Assembly (NCBI GenBank): GCA_963556255.1
Contig: OY744611.1
Location: forward strand, 34,657,785 to 34,721,784
Length of the DNA: 64,000 nucleotides
Source of the DNA: Allolobophora icterica
Lineage: Eukaryota > Annelida > Clitellata > Crassiclitellata > Lumbricidae
Reading direction: 5' to 3'
The notes beneath the pieces were generated by a model. The model saw nothing but the letters and a program-made list of their open reading frames with translations. It had not been told where the DNA came from and did no database searches. The translations under genes were made by a program, and so were the position numbers. Numbering within the stretch: position 1 is the stretch's first letter; every line of letters starts with the position of its first letter. Positions 48,590-64,000 of the stretch are shown in pieces.

Positions 48590-48887
48590 GGGCATCCTGG
48601 TTTGTTATGCAAGCTGGCAAGCGCATGTCAACATTACGCCATGAACGGCATCACCTATAGAGAGCTCTAAAAAGGGCAGACATCCCGAGCTCGAAGGAGC
48701 CGGAGGATCTTCTTCGAAACGATGGAAAACGACAGGACGGATCAACGCTTGTTCCATGGTCGATGGGCAAATACATCACTTGGGATGTGACCAACTTCAG
48801 CACTAATAGTGCGGCGTCAGATATCCATCTGAGTGATCTGACGTCGACTACACCTGGGGGCGCGGCTGAACTGGCCGCTACTCGTAA
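48590..48887 (+). mobile_element. Retrotransposon-derived coding remnant
   Basis: The plus frame reads [22 protein letters not shown] and later [15 protein letters not shown] (quoted in part: [15 protein letters not shown]). This R/K-x-DG-x-TLVPW...WDVT...PG-A-A pattern occurs in degenerate retroelement-linked proteins of many marine invertebrates, by memory. The frame is broken upstream and cut by the MITE at 48888. Confidence 0.45.
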
Positions 48888-49088
48888 CATAGGCGTAATT
48901 TGTGGGGGGTACGAGGGGTACCCGTACCCCCCACTTTTTGGACTGCGGGTACCGTGCCCCCCACTTTTTGAACAATGCCATTCAATATTTTATTATTGTG
49001 CCTTCCCAGAGGTCGCAGTGTCAGCCTTGCTTCGTGTATACGTAAGAAATTGGTACCCCCCACTTTTTAGACGAAAGTTTCGCCTCTG
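48888..49088 (-). mobile_element. MITE family B, reverse copy
   Basis: About 200 bp, cataggcgtaatttgtgg ... cgaaagtttcgcctctg, the reverse complement of the family at 9801-10000. The flanks do not form an obvious 8-bp duplication, so the insertion may be old or rearranged. Confidence 0.75.
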
Positions 49089-49319
49089 AACCCACAATAT
49101 GTTCAGGCCTCTCCCTCACACAGCTTCATCCCTACTGCTTTTGAATCACTGGTACCAATCAACCGGACTGGACTCGAGTTTACTGGTCCGCTGTACGTCC
49201 GCTATTTCTGGTTTCGTAGACTTCAGCGAGGACGAGGACGATACAGTTAACAGTTCCAGAAGTCCTTTTCGATCACGCGTTTATTTTTTTTAATTCCCGT
49301 GGGATCATAAATTTTATAC

Positions 49320-50450
49320 CTCGGGGCAAAAAATAAAAATGATAAAAACACAATATTATATACATAATTAAGTCGTTTCAAGTTTTTTCAAGCATAAGTC
49401 AACTAGTCCTATATATGTTCCAAATATGTTGATTTTTCAAAACAATTTTAGTAATTTCTCAAAATATGGAACAAAATCCACGTCGAGTTCAGTTTGTGCT
49501 GCTTTCCTTTGGACTTCTATGCCAGAATGTACAAGAACTGCCTTTGTCAATTCATGTCACCTCTTCAACGAATCTTCGTTTCAGCCAGACACGGTCAAAG
49601 TACTGATATCGTGCTGCGTTAAGCTTCCTAGTAGTAGTAGCGCATCGCCACCAATGAAGTGGTCCTAGTTTAACAGGAGAGTTTCTACTGAGCTTATCTT
49701 ACGGAGGTGCTATACAGGTGTGCTGTTATCATTGCAGTTACAAGTCCAAGAAAGAAGTAGGAAGGTAAGGTAAAGTAATTTAAGGTAAATTCCTAGTCCT
49801 CTAACCAATTTATCTAATACATCTTAGTTCTCCATTGAACATGGCGTCCTTCCTTTGCCAGAGAAACGTCGAATTGTGTTTCATGTCCTACCCAATCTAG
49901 TTTTCTTTGTTATAATTTAATATTTTATGGCGACTCCCGTATACAAAAATTTCGGCAGTTTTAGGAAAAGCACGATAATAATTTATTTTAGTCCATCGAG
50001 TTTTTGGATGAAAATCGACTTCCCAGAAACAAAGCAATTTTACACAATAAGTAACAGTATACACGTATCAATCGGTGGCACTACTTGTACAAAGTTTTGA
50101 TTTGATCCTAGAGTGCAAGTTTCGTCAGTGGAGTATCGTTCGATGGCGCCACTGTTACGTTCCAGTGGTCGTCACGCTCCGTTGCTTTTTTGATTCGTTG
50201 ACGTCCGTATTCACGTTTTGCGGGATTTGGGGAAATTTTTTGATGTGTCGCGGTTGGACGTCGAACCAGAGCGAAATGAAGCAGGTAGAACTTTTCTTAG
50301 ATGTATCTACAGCGTGGTACAAAAAAAGCTCAATTTCACCATGCATCGCAATTTATTCGTTTGGGCGGGATGTACGCAATTTTTATAAGAAGAAAAATTT
50401 CTCTGTTTGTGCAGAAATTGGTTGCAATTGAAATCATTTCATTTTTTCAT
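49320..50450. other. No gene seen
   Basis: AT-rich DNA; open frames such as 50075-50431 show no known motif and no splice context. Nothing is called. Confidence 0.45.
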
Positions 50451-50454
50451 TTAA

Positions 50455-50620
50455 GGAACATTTATATAGCGCCCCTTCAATGCTGTCTACTCAGGAGCGC
50501 TCCCAGTTCAGCCACGGCTAAAGAGATGTCAGCCGTGTTGAACTGGAGTAAACACGCCGAAGCGCCACCTAAATGGGTTGGAATCGGTGACATCAGATCA
50601 GTAAAGCTTGAATATTAGAT
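50455..50620 (-). mobile_element. LINE 3'-end fragment
   Basis: acatttatatagcgccccttcaa followed by actcaggagcgctcccagttcagccacggctaa (quoted in part) matches, on the minus strand, the 3' end seen at 34548, 50867 and 52684. The word gcgctcccag is shared by all copies. Confidence 0.55.
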
Positions 50621-50859
50621 TATATCATATTAGAATATATTGTATTATATTAGATAATCATAATACATTACTTAGTAGCACGAAGTCACTGGATTGGATT
50701 AGTTTGGGTTATTTGGATTGGATTGAATCAGGTGAGCTTAGGCAGATTAGGGTAGATTAGGCCAATCCGGGCTAGATTATATCAGATCAGATTGTACAAG
50801 ATTAGATCAGATTAGTTTAGAATATCTTAGATGAAGCTAGTTTAGGTAACATTCATTTT

Positions 50860-51210
50860 GATAATTTAAATAGCACCTCTTCAGGAAACCTAGTCAGAAG
50901 TGCTCCCAGTCCAGCCACGGTTAAGCAGAGAAGACTTAAGGAGGCGGTAGAAAGTAGGTGAACTGCCTCGTGGAAATAAGCGCAAAGAAGGTGGGAGCCC
51001 ATTCCACGTAGTGGGGCCAGCCACATGCATGACATTACATTGGTTGAGAATGTGATTATTGTTTACATTATCGGATCCATTGAATTCGTCATCTTCTGTG
51101 CATTGGTCGCAGTTGATTCGTCGTCCTTGAAGTCTTGAGGAACTGCGCTTCGTCGAGGACCGACTGATCTTCACGGACCCAGAAGAAGAGATCGACGCTG
51201 TCAACAGCAA
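50860..51210 (-). mobile_element. LINE 3'-end with RT C-terminal tail
   Basis: The minus frame reads HVAGPTTWNGLPPSLRLF and then FYRLLKSSLLNRGWTGS. It is again the W-N-x-LP ... LK-S-x-L tail of a non-LTR reverse transcriptase, followed by the agcgctcccag-type 3' end. Confidence 0.65.
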
Positions 51211-51283
51211 AGGCGGAGTTTAGACAGGGGCGACAGAGGAATTCGCAGAGGGAATCAGGGATTGAGGAGAGGCATCAAGAAAC

Positions 51284-51540
51284 GACTTTGGAAAGAAATC
51301 CAGAAAGGATTTCGAAAACAAATCAGGAAAGGATTTCGAAAAGAAATCAAGAAAGGATTTCGAAAAGAAGTCAAGAAAGGGTATCGAAAATAAGTTAAGA
51401 AAGGATTTCCAAAGGAAATCAAGAAAAGATTTCGAAAAGAAATCAAGAAAAGATTTCGAAAAGAAATCAAGAAAAGATTTCGAAAAGAAATCAAGAAAAG
51501 ATTTCGAAAAGAAATCAAGAAAGGATTTCGAAAGAAAGAA
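51284..51540. repeat. Minisatellite, unit 24 bp (gatttcgaaaagaaatcaagaaaa)
   Basis: About 11 copies of a 24-bp unit. Because 24 is a multiple of three, both minus frames stay open and encode an 8-residue repeat (KSFLDFFS or RNLFLISF). It lies about 370 bases past the stop codon of the kinase gene, so it is 3' flank or UTR, not coding as far as can be seen. Confidence 0.85.
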
Positions 51541-51911
51541 AGGTCCTAAAAGGAAACGAGGAAGGAAATTTTGGAAGGGATTCAAGAAGGGACGTACGAA
51601 TGAAATTATTCAGAGACAAGAAAGGAATCAAGAGCGTACATAAGAAAGGAATCAAGAAAGAGAGGGATCAAGACAGAAAACAATTAAGAAATAAAACATA
51701 TCTACCTACCCTACCCTGTCCTAATCAGGAAAGAATTCGACTTAGGAAGAAACTGAGTAGGCATTTCGTAAAGGATTCAAGAAAAGACTAAGAAACGGAA
51801 TTGGAAAGAGATACGTGAACGTATTCGGAGAAGAACGTAGGAATAACTCAGAAAAAGTGCTGCTACCGGGAAGGAACTAGTGAAGTAACTGATTTTGAAA
51901 AAGCTCAGAAG

Positions 51912-63330
<11,419 letters not shown>

Positions 63331-63446
63331 CTGACAAAACAGACACATGGTACATGTATGGTACGGGACTATAAGCTAAGGGAAGGTATAGAGTATAGAG
63401 GTATCAGCTATAGGGTGATCTGAGGCAAGACAAAGCGAGGTAAGCA

Positions 63447-63625
63447 AGGGCTCATCCATAAACGACGGCACACTATTTTCACGCAAAATTGATCACCACC
63501 CCATCTCGTCACAAAAGCAACAAATAAATATCTCACATAAAGCTTCTGATGAAGGTCGCGTAGCGTCACACAAATCTATTCCCCTTCCCCCATCTGAACG
63601 TTACGTCATTTATGGACAGCCCCTA
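63447..63625. mobile_element. MITE-like element with CCATAAACGACG inverted ends
   Basis: agggctcatccataaacgacg at the left and cgtcatttatggacagcccct at the right are imperfect inverted repeats (quoted in part), about 180 bp apart, related to the ends at 11730-12211. The target duplication is unclear. Confidence 0.55.
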
Positions 63626-63809
63626 AGTCAATATACGGTGACATAAGATTATGTAATGTATGGTATGGTAAGGTGAGCTTAGGTAAGCCGAGGTCATTTA
63701 TTTTTCGTTCAAGGCAAAAAGCCGAAATAGTCGTTCTATGGCTGACGTAGGTTACGTCCTTTCGAGTAATGTAAAGTAATTACAGGGAAACACAAAGCAG
63801 GACCTTATA

Positions 63810-64000
63810 AAATGCCGACTTATTGATTGACCGAATGATTGACTAAATAATTGACTGAATGATTGACTGTATGAATGAACAAATGACTGAATGGATGACT
63901 AAATGACTGACTGAATGACTAAATGACTGACTGAATGACTAAATGACTTGCTTAATGTATGACTAAGTGAATGACTGAATGACTACATGATTCACTGAAT
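63810..64000. repeat. Degenerate GACTGAATGACTAAAT repeat at the window edge
   Basis: Tandem tgactgaatgactaaa words with drift, running to the end of the window. Confidence 0.75.

Overview
The window is eukaryotic nuclear DNA: exons with GT/AG boundaries and matched codon phase, long AT-rich introns, many microsatellites and a dense load of short DNA transposons and LINE/SINE debris. The protein fragments (an echinoderm-microtubule-associated-protein relative, an APCDD1-like exon, an AMPK-related kinase) and the recurrent short motif taggcctac suggest a marine invertebrate deuterostome, most likely an echinoderm or hemichordate. That placement is inference from general familiarity, not a search result.

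Layout of genes. (1) 203-2369 (+): the last four coding exons of an EML/EMAP WD40 protein, ending at a clear stop. (2) 9370-9799 (-): an exon homologous to APCDD1 (a Wnt inhibitor), with a 200-bp MITE inserted 7 bases from its predicted splice acceptor, so probably a pseudogene or a disrupted allele. (3) 15393-15586 (+): a convincing terminal exon of an unrecognised gene with a nearby AATAAA; a possible first exon lies at 13875-13920. (4) 40151-42304 (+): a two-coding-exon gene for a 562-residue low-complexity, acidic-patch protein with an LxxLL nuclear-receptor box; family not recognised. (5) 51912-63330 (-): the 3' eight coding exons of a HUNK-like AMPK-related Ser/Thr kinase. They give the end of the kinase domain, a UBA-like segment and a Ser-rich tail of about 1,050-1,060 residues; the kinase N-lobe lies beyond the right edge. 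These genes do not form an operon-like unit, and nothing in the sequence links their functions.

Mobile DNA. About 15 short inverted-repeat elements can be delimited by eye. Nine of them have 8-bp target-site duplications, seven perfect and two imperfect, which is the hAT signature. One 1,795-bp element (27348-29142) has roughly 510-bp terminal arms, a 4-bp duplication and a remnant zinc-ribbon-like reading frame, and abuts the end of another MITE. Two copies of a roughly 290-bp repeat (5483-5776 and 8191-8468) have swapped target-site duplications, a mark of recombination between elements. Non-LTR retrotransposon remnants occur at 34.5-35.9 kb, 48.6-48.9 kb, 50.5-51.2 kb and elsewhere, and several tRNA-derived SINE heads are visible.

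The rest (about 15.7-40 kb and 42.3-51.2 kb) shows no convincing exon. Repeats and candidate regulatory spots are noted where seen. No prokaryote-like system, CRISPR array, rRNA or intact tRNA gene was found.
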